A stretch of DNA of 64,000 nt, taken from positions 3,560 through 67,559 of the forward strand of contig NZ_JAQITE010000002.1 in assembly GCF_028618595.1 (NCBI RefSeq). The letters are read 5' to 3'. The DNA is from Bartonella sp. AU18XJBT (GTDB lineage: Bacteria > Pseudomonadota > Alphaproteobacteria > Rhizobiales > Rhizobiaceae). Both the position numbers and the translations under genes were made by a program. Position 1 is the stretch's first letter. Each line of letters opens with the position of its first letter. Shown here piece by piece: positions 1-9,115 of the stretch. The notes under the pieces are model-generated. The model saw only the letters and a list, made by a program, of their open reading frames with translations, was not told the origin of the DNA and did not search any database.

Positions 1-180
1 TATGATATACCAGGATCTTTAAGTGTTTCATTTGGGAGTGGTTTATGGCGCAGTCAGTCTGCATTTGCTATTGGAGCTGGTTATACATCTGAAGATGGAA
101 ATATTCGCTCGAATGTATCAGTGACAAGTGCTGGAGGGCACTGGGGGATAGGTGCTGGAATTACTCTGAGGTTGAGATGA
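1..180 (+). CDS. Trimeric autotransporter adhesin, C-terminal end (partial)
   Basis: Only the last 59 codons are in the window; the 5' part lies outside. The reading frame from base 1 encodes a YadA-like membrane anchor: alternating hydrophobic and small residues (SLSVSFGSGLW, FAIGAGYTSEDG, WGIGAGITLRLR) that form the last beta-strands of the trimeric outer-membrane barrel. In Bartonella this anchor ends the BadA/Vomp family of adhesins that bind matrix and host cells. Which family member this is cannot be told from the anchor. The TGA stop at 178-180 overlaps the ATG of the next gene, so the two are probably translated together. Confidence 0.8.
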   Translation, partial: YDIPGSLSVSFGSGLWRSQSAFAIGAGYTSEDGNIRSNVSVTSAGGHWGIGAGITLRLR

Positions 181-779
181 TAATAGAAAAAATGGCTGTT
201 ATTGTAAAAAAGAGAAGTATGTTAATAAAGGTTCTGTTTGCTCTTGCCTTAATAGGCAAGAGCGAAAGCTTTGCTAACGAGAACAATAATATTTATACAG
301 TGCATCCACCGCACTTATCGATACCTAAGGGAGAACCTGGCGAAACACGTCGAATTATTATGCAGTTTTATGATTGGACTTTGATTTGTGATGAAAAACA
401 AAAGCTTAAACATAAGCAAGGTATATGTAATGTGACACAGACTGTTCATGATCAAGAAGGAAATACCATTTTTAGTTGGTCTCTTGTTTCTACGACAAGT
501 GGTCAAGCAGTGATGCTTTTTCGAACATTGCCAAATTCTGATATAAATGTTCCGATTCAAATGTTTGTAAAAGGTGTTAAAAAACCTGTTCTTATTCATT
601 ATACGCAATGTAATGAAACCGTTTGTTTGGCACAATCGCCTGTAGGTCCGGTTTTGACTAAACAAATAGAGCAGGACAATAAAGTACGTATTTCCTATAA
701 AATTAAAGAAGGAAAGGTATTTTCTTTCACTGTACCGTTTAAAGGGTTAAATGCAGCACTTAATTCTTTACGTCCTTAG
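177..779 (+). CDS. IalB-family invasion-associated protein (paralogue)
   Basis: 200 residues with an N-terminal hydrophobic signal stretch (about residues 15-33, ending near SFA) and a single secreted domain. The pattern W-T-L-I-C, then GICNVTQ, then a late C-x4-C pair (TQCNETVC) is that of the invasion-associated locus B family, which is periplasmic or outer-membrane associated and promotes erythrocyte invasion in Bartonella. The classical ialB lies at 12358-12918 in this window, so this is a second copy with the same four-cysteine layout but little other identity. The ATG overlaps the autotransporter stop (ATGA), suggesting translational coupling. An internal start at 222 would give a more usual signal peptide. 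Confidence 0.75.
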   Translation: MIIEKMAVIVKKRSMLIKVLFALALIGKSESFANENNNIYTVHPPHLSIPKGEPGETRRIIMQFYDWTLICDEKQKLKHKQGICNVTQTVHDQEGNTIFSWSLVSTTSGQAVMLFRTLPNSDINVPIQMFVKGVKKPVLIHYTQCNETVCLAQSPVGPVLTKQIEQDNKVRISYKIKEGKVFSFTVPFKGLNAALNSLRP

Positions 780-1705
780 AATCCATCGAGTATTTTCAAT
801 AAGAGTCATTTTTTCATAAATCGTTATATTATATTTTTGAGTTTAAATTATAAAGTCAAATAAGTAAGAATTTTTATATAATATGATATCGAGGAGATTT
901 ATTGGAAAAATTGAGAGTTATATGAATGTAAAGTCATAATAAGTTCTTTACATGTAATAGAAAATCAAGTTAGTATTTTCCATAAAGTTTAAATAGTAAT
1001 TTCGTTAGTTATTAAAAGTAAAAAAGATTAGAAATACTCGATTTAAAATAATTAAAAAGATGGCTTCCTTACAATAATAAGTAATCTAAATTCTTTTTTT
1101 AAGCTTTAAATGGATTTTTAGAGCGGTCTGATTAAGCACTAATATTTTTCAGATAAATTTATAATCCTAGAGATTTTTTTGAACAATAGTTTTTATTATT
1201 ATTCACAAAATAACGCTATTGTAATTGCATTTTGTAGTACTACGGAACTTTTATTCCCAGCATAATCAAAACTATTTCATTGCATACAACAAACGAGGAT
1301 CCTGTGTGGATAACGAGATTGAAAAAAATTTTTATAAACCGTACTAATGTACAGGTTGTTGTGACCTTAAGAGTCAGCAAATAGTACGATAATGTAGGTT
1401 TGTTACAATAGAGGTGTGCTCCGTGTAAATGGTATAAAGAAAAGAGCAAAATTTATAAAAATTGATGCGAACGTAAACGATTAATTTATAGTTTTAAGTT
1501 CATAAAGAGAAGCATGATTTCACGGAAACAACCAAAAGATTATACAAAAATCTGAATGATGCTAGTGTAGAAAATTTTAATGATAGGCAAAGAAAGAATG
1601 ATTTCTTGTATTTATCATTTGATGCTGCGTTATTGCTTTATTTAAGAATGAGCAGAAGAATTTTTGCGTTTATTTATTGGGGGAAACGCTCAAGGGATAA
1701 GAGAA
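780..1705. other. Decayed intergenic spacer
   Basis: No supported gene. The stretch is very AT-rich and full of stops in all frames. It contains one copy of a degenerate repeat (about 1240-1420) that recurs twice more in the window. An open but start-less frame runs from about 1500 to 1721 and might be another gene remnant, but it shows no family motif. Confidence 0.6.
1240..1420 (+). repeat. Degenerate repeat family 2, copy 1
   Basis: Aligns by eye with 36755-37010 and 59435-59690. The best-kept block runs from AATCAAAA (1264) to the nonamer TGTGGATAA at 1305-1313, followed by an A-rich run and then a shared ATGTACAGGTTGTTG-like block. The nonamer is preceded by GAGGAT and a GTG, like a ribosome-binding site and start codon, so the repeat may be the 5' end of a decayed gene. 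This is the most diverged copy. Confidence 0.4.
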
Positions 1706-1939
1706 ATGCCCCCGTTAAATGATGGTTCAAAAGAGTTAAAGCGAGGAGAAGTATACGATACCAAAGCAGATCAGTTGTATGATCAGTGCGGTAGTAATAC
1801 AAATAATCGTTCTGTATTGCCATGAACAGAGGCATACTCTGTTTTTGTTGATATAAAGAGGCAACAGAGGAAAAAACATTGTGAACAGAAACAGGGTTTT
1901 GTTCAATCTGAGACAGATTTTGAGTTTCATAATCAGATA
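1706..1939 (+). pseudogene. In-frame N-terminal extension of Ppx, cut by a TGA
   Basis: The ppx reading frame stays open upstream of its ATG at 1940 back to 1826, then meets one TGA (1823-1825), and beyond it is open again to an ATG at 1706. The predicted text is polar and charged, like the disordered N-terminal tails seen on Ppx/GppA proteins of related bacteria (family knowledge). I infer that the ancestral protein started at or near 1706 and that a nonsense mutation has moved the start to 1940. Read-through or a sequencing error are the alternatives. Confidence 0.4.
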
Positions 1940-3016
1940 ATGATAGGTGCTCAAAAAACAAAAAAACTCAAAGCCCCTTTTCTTCGGCGCTTCCCTCCAG
2001 TAAAATCTCCACCTCTTTACGCGGCACTTGATCTTGGAACGAATAATTGTCGTCTTCTTATCGCATCTCCCAGTAGACCTGGATGTTTTCGTGTTGTTGA
2101 TGCTTTTTCTCGTATTGTACGATTGGGAGAAGGTTTAATAAATAACGGTTTTCTTAATACACAAGCTATGGATCGTGCGATTGAAGCATTAAAGATTTGT
2201 CATTTAAAGCTAAAACAAAGGCATATTAAGCGTTATCGCTTGATTGCAACAGAAGCTTGTCGTTCTGCAGAAAATGGTAGACATTTTATTCAGCGTGTTT
2301 TGGAGGAGACAAGTCTTGAATTGGAAATTGTTGATCGGCAAACAGAAGCGCGTTTTGCTGTTACAGGGTGTAGTACACTTGTTGAACCAAATACTGACGC
2401 AATTGTACTTTTTGATATTGGAGGAGGATCATCAGAAATTGTGCTACTTGATGTTTCTCAAAGGCGTTCTTTTCGTTTAGCGAGACAAATTATTGCTTGG
2501 ACTTCTCTTCCTGTTGGCGTTGTTACGCTTGCTGAATGTTTTGGAGGAAATGATATTAGCTTAGACGATTTTGAAAAAATGAAAAGCTATGTGCGAGGGT
2601 TATTAAATAATTTTTCAGATCGTCATAAATTAGGAGAGTTAGCGCAAGGTTCGAAGTTTCATCTTTTGGGAACTTCCGGTACGGTTACGACTTTAGCAGG
2701 AATGTATCTTAATTTAGAGCGTTATGATAGGAAAAAAGTAGATGGTATCTGGATGAATGATGCAGACATTACTCTTATGACACAACGCCTATTATCATGG
2801 GACATAGAAAAGCGTATCATAAGTCCTTTTATTGGGCGCGAGAGAGCAGATTTAGTTTTGGCTGGTTGTGCAATTTTAGATGTTATTCGGGAAGTTTGGC
2901 CAAGTCAGCGTTTAAGAGTTGCTGATCGTGGATTAAGGGAAGGAATTTTGATAGAGCTGATGTTACGCGATGGGGTATGGTGTCGTCGTAGAAAGAGCAG
3001 AAATTTCAAGCGTTAG
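1940..3016 (+). CDS. ppx: Exopolyphosphatase / guanosine pentaphosphatase (Ppx/GppA)
   Basis: 358 residues of the Ppx/GppA family with the actin-like ATPase fold: phosphate loop 1 ALDLGTNNCRLLIA (about residue 29), loop 2 LFDIGGGSSEIVLL (about 157) and the adenosine-site motif LGTSGTVTTLAGM (about 242). These enzymes release phosphate from polyphosphate or convert pppGpp to ppGpp, linking phosphate store and stringent response. It is followed 29 bases later by rlmE, a pairing usual in this order. The ATG used is the first start after an in-frame TGA at 1823; no strong ribosome-binding site precedes it, in line with a start that has been displaced. Confidence 0.88.
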   Translation: MIGAQKTKKLKAPFLRRFPPVKSPPLYAALDLGTNNCRLLIASPSRPGCFRVVDAFSRIVRLGEGLINNGFLNTQAMDRAIEALKICHLKLKQRHIKRYRLIATEACRSAENGRHFIQRVLEETSLELEIVDRQTEARFAVTGCSTLVEPNTDAIVLFDIGGGSSEIVLLDVSQRRSFRLARQIIAWTSLPVGVVTLAECFGGNDISLDDFEKMKSYVRGLLNNFSDRHKLGELAQGSKFHLLGTSGTVTTLAGMYLNLERYDRKKVDGIWMNDADITLMTQRLLSWDIEKRIISPFIGRERADLVLAGCAILDVIREVWPSQRLRVADRGLREGILIELMLRDGVWCRRRKSRNFKR

Positions 3017-3045
3017 AGAATTAAATATGGAGACAATGAATAACG

Positions 3046-3774
3046 ATGAAAAAAACAACAAAAACACCGAGGGGTGGCTATGGAGGTTCAGGGTCACATG
3101 AATTATATCAGCGCGTAAAAAAGAAAGCAGGAACCATTAAAGCTTCATCAAGACGATGGTTAGAGAGGCATCTGAATGATCCTTATGTACATCAATCAAA
3201 AGTAGATGGTTATCGTTCGCGTGCGGCTTATAAACTCATAGAAATTAATGAGCGTTATAGGTTTTTGAAAAAAGGCCAAAAGGTTATTGATCTAGGAGCA
3301 GCACCTGGGGGCTGGTGTCAGGTGGCTGAGCGTATAGTAGGGTCAAGTAATGAAAATCCTAGCGTTGTTGGTATTGATTATTTACATGTTGATCCATTGC
3401 CTAGAGTCGCCATGTTGGAAATGGATTTTTTACATACAGATGCACCGCAGAAATTAATTGAAACTTTAGGGACAAACCCGGATGTGGTTCTTTCTGATAT
3501 GGCAGCACCAACAACAGGTCATCGTCAGACGGATCATTTAAGAACGATTTATTTATGTGAAGTTGCGGCTGATTTTGCTCTTTCGGTTCTTAAGCCTGGG
3601 GGACATTTTTTAGCAAAGGCTTTTCAAGGAGGAGCAGAAAATACTCTTCTCACGATACTAAAACAGCATTTTAAAAAAGTCTATCATGTTAAACCACCCG
3701 CAAGCCGATCAGAATCAGTAGAGCTTTATCTTCTAGCTCTTGAATTTAAGGGAAAAACAAAAATACAAGAATAG
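3046..3774 (+). CDS. rlmE: 23S rRNA (uridine-2'-O)-methyltransferase RlmE
   Basis: 242 residues, FtsJ/RrmJ family. It methylates the 2'-OH of U2552 in the A-loop of 23S rRNA during late 50S assembly. The S-adenosylmethionine site reads [15 protein letters not shown] (about residues 80-94), the catalytic aspartate lies in [12 protein letters not shown] and the lysine in FLAKAFQGG. The basic N-terminal 40 residues are longer than in E. coli, as is common in alphaproteobacteria. It lies just downstream of ppx and probably shares its transcript. Confidence 0.93.
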   Translation: MKKTTKTPRGGYGGSGSHELYQRVKKKAGTIKASSRRWLERHLNDPYVHQSKVDGYRSRAAYKLIEINERYRFLKKGQKVIDLGAAPGGWCQVAERIVGSSNENPSVVGIDYLHVDPLPRVAMLEMDFLHTDAPQKLIETLGTNPDVVLSDMAAPTTGHRQTDHLRTIYLCEVAADFALSVLKPGGHFLAKAFQGGAENTLLTILKQHFKKVYHVKPPASRSESVELYLLALEFKGKTKIQE

Positions 3775-3946
3775 CGCCTTCTTTTAAGAAGCCTTAACTT
3801 TACTTAACCTATTTAGATGTGATGATTTTTTCTCAAAGAGTTATCGGCAATATTGACAGTTTTTCTGTTATCAATGATGAAAAACTGGTAAAACTAATGT
3901 ATTGCCTATAGAGGTAGAGAGATTGATTCCTCAGTGAGTGCTTCCA

Positions 3947-4972
3947 ATGAAATTTCTTGATCAAGCTAAAGTTTATATTCGTTCTGGTAATGGAGGTTCT
4001 GGAGCAGTATCATTTCGTCGTGAAAAATTCATAGAATTTGGGGGACCTGATGGGGGGAATGGAGGACGGGGTGGTGATGTTTGGGCTCTTGTTGTTGATG
4101 GGCTTAACACGCTGATTGATTATCGCTACCAACAGCATTTTAAAGCAAAAACAGGGGGACATGGCAAGGGGCGTAATATGACGGGTGAAAAGGGTGATGA
4201 TGTCATCCTTAAAGTTCCGGTTGGGACGCAAATTTTTGAAGAAGATAATACAACGTTAATCTGTGATTTAACGGAGGTGGGACAGCGCTATCGTCTTGCA
4301 AAAGGAGGGAATGGCGGTTTTGGTAATCTTCATTTTACAACATCGACAAATCGGGCACCGCGTCGTGCAAATCCAGGTTTGGCTGGAGAAGAGCGTGCAG
4401 TATGGCTTCGTTTGAAGTTAATTGCTGATGCTGGGCTTATTGGTTTACCCAATGCTGGAAAATCAACTTTTTTAGCTTCTGTAACGGCTGCAAAACCAAA
4501 AGTTGCAGATTATCCTTTTACCACTCTATATCCCCATCTTGGTGTTGTACGTATTGATGGTCGTGAATTTGTTTTGGCTGATATTCCAGGGTTAATTGAA
4601 GGAGCGCATGAAGGTGTGGGAATTGGAGACCGCTTTTTAGGACATGTGGAGCGTTGTCGTGTACTGCTTCATCTGATTTCTTCTCAAGAAGAAGATGTAG
4701 CAAAAGCATATCAAATTGTGCGTCATGAACTTGAGGCATATGGAAATAATCTAAGTAATAAAACTGAAATTGTTGCTTTAAGCCAGATAGATACTCTGAC
4801 AATTGAAGAGCGTGAAGCTAAACGGGAAGCTTTGCAAAGTGTAACGGATCAACCTGTTATGATGTTTTCTGCGGTTAGTCGCGAAGGTTTAGAAAATGTG
4901 CTGCGTGCTGGTGCACATATTATTGAAATGTCACGCAAAAAGGAGATTAGTAGGGATAGCAAGGTTGATTGA
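3947..4972 (+). CDS. obg: GTPase Obg/CgtA
   Basis: 341 residues. Glycine-rich Obg fold (residues 1-158) followed by a GTPase domain: G1 GLPNAGKS, G3 [10 protein letters not shown]5 FSAVSREG. The G4 motif reads SQID rather than the canonical NKxD. There is no C-terminal OCT domain. Obg binds the 50S subunit and couples ribosome assembly to growth and stress. A GTG at 3938 is also in frame, but the ATG at 3947 gives the usual MKFLDQAK start. The TGA stop lies one base before the proB ATG, so the two are co-translated. Confidence 0.95.
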   Translation: MKFLDQAKVYIRSGNGGSGAVSFRREKFIEFGGPDGGNGGRGGDVWALVVDGLNTLIDYRYQQHFKAKTGGHGKGRNMTGEKGDDVILKVPVGTQIFEEDNTTLICDLTEVGQRYRLAKGGNGGFGNLHFTTSTNRAPRRANPGLAGEERAVWLRLKLIADAGLIGLPNAGKSTFLASVTAAKPKVADYPFTTLYPHLGVVRIDGREFVLADIPGLIEGAHEGVGIGDRFLGHVERCRVLLHLISSQEEDVAKAYQIVRHELEAYGNNLSNKTEIVALSQIDTLTIEEREAKREALQSVTDQPVMMFSAVSREGLENVLRAGAHIIEMSRKKEISRDSKVD

Positions 4973-4973
4973 G

Positions 4974-6113
4974 ATGGCTGTTGGATCGCAAAAACTTACA
5001 CACTATAAACGTATTGTGGTCAAGATTGGATCTGCCCTTTTGGTTGATCCTCAGACAGGTTTACGGGTTGAATGGCTTAAAAGCTTGATCAATGATGTTG
5101 TTGAATTGCACAAAGGAGGCGTAGAGATATTGTTGGTGTCTTCAGGCGCTATTGCTTTAGGAAGGACATTGCTACAGCTTCCTAAGGGGGTTTTGAAATT
5201 GGAAGAAAGTCAGGCATGTGCTGCTTTGGGGCAAATTGAGTTAGCAAAAACCTATGGGGATGCGCTTGCACAACATGGGCTCAAAACAGGTCAAATTTTG
5301 CTTACTCTCTTTGATACGGAAGAGCGAAGGCGTTACCTCAATGCACGTGCGACAATTAATGTGCTTTTACGTTTTAGAGCAGTACCTGTTATTAATGAGA
5401 ATGATACTGTTGCGACAAATGAAATTCGTTATGGTGATAATGATCGTTTAGCTGCACGTGTGGCAACAATGATGGGGGCAGATCTTTTAATACTTTTATC
5501 CGATATTGATGGTCTTTATACAAAGTCTCCCCATGGTGATCCTACGGCTGAATTTATACCTTTTGTTGCATCCATTACGCATGATATCGAAAAAATGGCA
5601 GATGTTGCTGCTTCAGAGTTTTCACGGGGTGGAATGAAAACCAAGCTTGATGCCGGAAAAATAGCTAATGCTGCTGGAACGGCGATGATTATCACCTCAG
5701 GCAAGCGTATGAATCCCCTTGCTGCAATTGACAAAGGTGAACGCAAGAGTTTTTTTGCGGCAAGTAAGAAATCTGTCAATGCTTGGAAAACATGGATTTC
5801 TGGTCATTTAGATCCATCTGGTGTTTTGATGATTGATCAAGGAGCCATTAGGGCTCTTGAATCAGGAAAATCATTATTAGCAGCAGGGGTTATTGGCGTT
5901 GAGGGAAATTTCCAGCGTGGGGATACGGTTGCAATTGTTGGTACAGATGGAGTTGAGATTGCACGTGGACTTGTAAGCTATGACAAAGATGAGGCTGTAC
6001 GCATTATAGGACATAAAAGTGAAGAAATTGAAGCTATTCTTGGGTATGAGGCGCGTTCTGCTATGGTGCATCGTAATGATATGATTGTACGTTGCTTGAC
6101 CAATTCTGTTTAA
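4974..6113 (+). CDS. proB: Glutamate 5-kinase
   Basis: 379 residues, first step of proline synthesis (glutamate to glutamyl-5-phosphate). The amino-acid kinase domain shows [10 protein letters not shown] near the N-terminus, [17 protein letters not shown] and SDIDGLYT; a PUA domain fills the last hundred residues. The frame is open further upstream into obg, but the ATG at 4974 gives the normal N-terminus and a one-base gap to the obg stop. It is followed by proA, the next enzyme. Obg-ProB-ProA-NadD order is typical of this group. Confidence 0.94.
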   Translation: MAVGSQKLTHYKRIVVKIGSALLVDPQTGLRVEWLKSLINDVVELHKGGVEILLVSSGAIALGRTLLQLPKGVLKLEESQACAALGQIELAKTYGDALAQHGLKTGQILLTLFDTEERRRYLNARATINVLLRFRAVPVINENDTVATNEIRYGDNDRLAARVATMMGADLLILLSDIDGLYTKSPHGDPTAEFIPFVASITHDIEKMADVAASEFSRGGMKTKLDAGKIANAAGTAMIITSGKRMNPLAAIDKGERKSFFAASKKSVNAWKTWISGHLDPSGVLMIDQGAIRALESGKSLLAAGVIGVEGNFQRGDTVAIVGTDGVEIARGLVSYDKDEAVRIIGHKSEEIEAILGYEARSAMVHRNDMIVRCLTNSV

Positions 6114-6158
6114 AAAAGTTACTTTTGTTTTTATTGTTTTCGCAGAGTGGATAATACG

Positions 6159-7415
6159 ATGACTTTAGAAGAACAAATGAAAGATATGGGACAAAAAGCA
6201 CGCTATGCCGCTGCAGCGTTGGCCGTTGCTTCTTCTGAGCAAAAGAATAATGCATTGGAAATGATCGCTTTAAGTCTAGAGGCTCAATCAGATGAAATTT
6301 TACGAGCGAATTGTCAAGATTTAGAGAATGCTGCTCAGAATAATTTGAAAGCTGCAATGATTGATCGGCTAAAATTAGATGACTTGCGTTTACGTGCAAT
6401 GATAGACAGTGTTCGCCAAGTTGTTCGTTTATCTGATCCTGTTGGACAGGTCATGAGTGCGTGGCAACGTCCAAATGGGCTTCATATAAGTCGTGTACGA
6501 ACACCTCTTGGTGTGATTGGTATTATTTATGAAAGTCGTCCAAATGTTACAGTTGATGCGAGTGCTTTGTGTTTAAAAGCAGGTAATGCTGCGATTTTGC
6601 GCGGTGGTTCGGATAGCTTTCATTCTTCTCATGCTCTTCATTTAGCTTTGGTACAAGGTTTAGAACGCTCTGGTTTACCTAAAGATGCTATCCAAATGGT
6701 TGGAACGACAGATCGCGCTGCCGTTGGGGAAATGCTCAAAGGATTGGATGGGGCGATTGATGTGATCGTACCACGTGGTGGAAAGAGCCTTGTTTCCCGC
6801 GTTCAGTCTGATGCACGTGTTCCAATTTTTGCTCATCTGGAGGGACTTTGTCATATTTATATTGATAAATCGGCAGATCTAGATATGGCACGCAATATTG
6901 TTTTAAATGCAAAGTTGCGACGGACAGGGATATGCGGTGCTGTTGAGACAGTTCTCATTGACAGCCAAGCATTAGAAAAGTTTCTTCCTGTTTTAACTGC
7001 TTTACAGGAGAAGGGGTGTGAAATTCGTGCTACAGAAGATATTGTTTTTCTTATGACAGATGTCAAATTAGCTTCTGAAGAAGATTGGTCGCATGAATAT
7101 CTTGATGCTATTCTTTCTGTTAAAACGGTTGAGGGTGTTGAGGGAGCCATTTCTCATATCAAGCGTTATTCATCAGGACATACGGAATCGATTATTGCTG
7201 AGGATTTGGAAGTGGTAAAGAAATTTTTTAATCATTTAGATTCAGCTATTTTGTTGCACAATGCGTCCACACAATTTGCTGATGGAGGTGAATTTGGTTT
7301 TGGAATGGAAATTGGTATCGCAACAGGAAAAATGCATGCACGTGGCCCGATAGGTGTTGAACAGCTAACTTCATTTCAATATCATGTTAAAGGAAATGGT
7401 CAGGTTAGAGCTTGA
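6159..7415 (+). CDS. proA: Gamma-glutamyl phosphate reductase
   Basis: 418 residues, NADPH-dependent reduction of glutamyl-5-phosphate to the semialdehyde, second step of proline synthesis. Aldehyde-dehydrogenase fold; the catalytic cysteine lies in [13 protein letters not shown] (about residue 255), and the nucleotide-binding region includes [17 protein letters not shown] at 6147 is in frame, but the ATG at 6159 has a GAGTGG stretch at good distance and matches the usual length. The stop TGA overlaps the TTG of nadD. Confidence 0.94.
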   Translation: MTLEEQMKDMGQKARYAAAALAVASSEQKNNALEMIALSLEAQSDEILRANCQDLENAAQNNLKAAMIDRLKLDDLRLRAMIDSVRQVVRLSDPVGQVMSAWQRPNGLHISRVRTPLGVIGIIYESRPNVTVDASALCLKAGNAAILRGGSDSFHSSHALHLALVQGLERSGLPKDAIQMVGTTDRAAVGEMLKGLDGAIDVIVPRGGKSLVSRVQSDARVPIFAHLEGLCHIYIDKSADLDMARNIVLNAKLRRTGICGAVETVLIDSQALEKFLPVLTALQEKGCEIRATEDIVFLMTDVKLASEEDWSHEYLDAILSVKTVEGVEGAISHIKRYSSGHTESIIAEDLEVVKKFFNHLDSAILLHNASTQFADGGEFGFGMEIGIATGKMHARGPIGVEQLTSFQYHVKGNGQVRA

Positions 7416-8038
7416 AAACGCCATTTTTTCCATGGAAAAATTGTATGCCACATGTTGAAAGATCCAATGTTGTGGGTCTTTTTGGTGGTTCCTTTAATCC
7501 ACCGCATGCGGGGCATCTTCTTGTTGCAAAAATTGCCATTCGGCGTTTGCATCTTGATCAGTTATGGTGGATGATCACTCCAGGAAATCCTTTAAAGGAT
7601 TGTACACAGTTGCTCTCTTTAGAGGAGAGAATGCAATTAAGTTTTAAACTGATTGATCATCCAAAAATTCGCTTAACAGGTTTTGAACAGGCTATAGGGA
7701 GCAAAGTATCAGTAGATACGATTTTTCATATTCTTACCCATTACAGTGGCGTGAATTTTGTATGGATTATGGGGGCAGATAGTTTTACGACGATACATCA
7801 TTGGTATCGATGGCATGATATCGTCTCAATGCTGCCTATTGCGATTATTGATCGTCCTTTAGGCAATCTGTCGGCACTTTCTTGCCCCATGGCACATATT
7901 TATCGTCGGTTTCGTTTGGATGAGAGAGAAAGTAAGCGATTACCTTTTATCAAGCCACCAGTTTGGACTTATTTGCATGGACCTTTATCTTTTCAATCTT
8001 CAACAAAGCTGCGTTTGAAAAAAAATGATTTTTCTTGA
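7412..8038 (+). CDS. nadD: Nicotinate-nucleotide adenylyltransferase
   Basis: 208 residues. Transfers AMP from ATP to nicotinate mononucleotide in NAD synthesis. The nucleotidyltransferase signature [14 protein letters not shown] (about residue 22) and the C-terminal SSTKLR loop (ISSTxIR type) are present. The TTG start at 7412 overlaps the proA stop as TTGA; the same arrangement is found for prfA/prmC in this window, which supports it. An ATG at 7445 is the alternative and would remove 11 residues. Confidence 0.9.
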   Translation: MKTPFFPWKNCMPHVERSNVVGLFGGSFNPPHAGHLLVAKIAIRRLHLDQLWWMITPGNPLKDCTQLLSLEERMQLSFKLIDHPKIRLTGFEQAIGSKVSVDTIFHILTHYSGVNFVWIMGADSFTTIHHWYRWHDIVSMLPIAIIDRPLGNLSALSCPMAHIYRRFRLDERESKRLPFIKPPVWTYLHGPLSFQSSTKLRLKKNDFS

Positions 8039-8148
8039 ACATTTCATAAGATTCTGCTTCTCTTTAGAGAAATCTCTTTTTAGATTCCACAACGATAAGA
8101 AAGGATATTGATCTGAAAAATATTGCACACAAACACTCTTACGATATT

Positions 8149-8535
8149 ATGCCTTCAAAAGAAAAAAAAGTTTTTTCTGTTAGTGAGAGTCTTGAAGTTA
8201 TTCTCAAGAGCTTAGAAGATACAAAAGCAGAAGATATTGTTGCTATTGATATTCGGGGGAAGTCATCTTTGGCTGATTATATGGTCATAGCTTCAGCAAA
8301 TTCGCAGCGTCATGTATCTTCTGTTGCTGATCATTTATTACGTACTTGGAAAGATAGTGGGCAGGGGCTTGCACGTGTAGAAGGACTTGCTGGAGGCGAC
8401 TGGGTATTGATTGATACAGGTGATATTGTCATTCATCTTTTTCGTCCAGAAATTCGTCTTTTTTATAATTTAGAAAAAATATGGATGACTCCGGATTTAA
8501 ACGATACAGCTTTGCTTCTCTTCGGAGAGCATTAA
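8149..8535 (+). CDS. rsfS: Ribosomal silencing factor RsfS
   Basis: 128 residues, Iojap/YbeB family. Binds uL14 on the 50S subunit and blocks subunit joining under nutrient limitation. The family core is clear: DIVAIDIRGKSSLADYMVIA, then ARVEGLAGGDWVLIDTGD and IVIHLFRPEIRLFYNLEKIW. It sits between nadD and rlmH, the usual cluster, with only one base between its stop and the rlmH start. A 110-base gap separates it from nadD. Confidence 0.93.
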   Translation: MPSKEKKVFSVSESLEVILKSLEDTKAEDIVAIDIRGKSSLADYMVIASANSQRHVSSVADHLLRTWKDSGQGLARVEGLAGGDWVLIDTGDIVIHLFRPEIRLFYNLEKIWMTPDLNDTALLLFGEH

Positions 8536-8536
8536 A

Positions 8537-9019
8537 ATGCAAATTTCTATTTTTGCGGTTGGTCGTATGAAAAGTGGGTCGGAGCAAAAATTAGTTCAGC
8601 ATTATTTGGATCGTTTTTCTAAAATTTCTGGAGATGTAGGCTTTCATTTAAAAAAGTTACGCGAGATACCAGAAAGTCGTGCTCAAACAGCTTGTCAACG
8701 TGCGGAGGAAGAGGGGAGAAAACTTATTGAATTTTTACCTGAAAAATGTCGATTAATTGTGTTAGATGAGCGTGGAGAATCGATTTCTTCAACTTCTTTT
8801 TCTGAAAAATTGAGGTGTTATCGTGATGGGGGCATTCGAGATGTCGTCATTGCTTTGGGAGGACCTGATGGGCATAATGAACAAATAAGGAAGCGTGCTG
8901 ATTTTCTTTTATCGTTTGGTTTGATGACGTGGCCACATCAAATTGCACGTATTCTTCTTACAGAACAACTTTACCGAGCTGTAACAATTGAAAACAATCA
9001 TCCGTATCATCGTTTTTAA
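8537..9019 (+). CDS. rlmH: 23S rRNA (pseudouridine1915-N3)-methyltransferase RlmH
   Basis: 160 residues, SPOUT-class methyltransferase acting on pseudouridine 1915 in helix 69 of 23S rRNA in assembled 70S ribosomes. The trefoil-knot motifs LGGPDGH (about residue 115), LTEQLYRA and the invariant C-terminal HPYHRF are present. Full length for the family. The ATG follows the rsfS stop after one base, so translation is probably coupled. Confidence 0.95.
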   Translation: MQISIFAVGRMKSGSEQKLVQHYLDRFSKISGDVGFHLKKLREIPESRAQTACQRAEEEGRKLIEFLPEKCRLIVLDERGESISSTSFSEKLRCYRDGGIRDVVIALGGPDGHNEQIRKRADFLLSFGLMTWPHQIARILLTEQLYRAVTIENNHPYHRF

Positions 9020-9115
9020 TATTTTTGTGCAATTTTTAGCACTTATTTATATATTTATTAATATTGTTTTAGCTGACACCATTTAAAGCATCTCTAATGT
9101 ATACGATGAGGTGTC

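Noticed and set aside
1305-1313. DnaA-box-like nonamer as sign of an origin
   Set aside because: Single boxes far apart, no cluster, no dnaA, parA or AT-rich unwinding block with repeats nearby; treated as part of a repeat family.
1240-1449. 69-codon frame on the minus strand
   Set aside because: No ribosome site, no family sign, lies in the decayed repeat; chance frame.
3853-3887. TTGACA and an 8-bp stem (CAGTTTTT / AAAAACTG) before obg
   Set aside because: No fitting -10 and no T-run; could be promoter or attenuator but not supported.
4896-4973. Longer ProB starting inside obg
   Set aside because: Extra 26 residues do not fit the family; ATG at 4974 gives the usual start.
8061-8081. Terminator after nadD (AGAG / CTCT with Ts)
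   Set aside because: Four-base stem with tiny loop is too weak.
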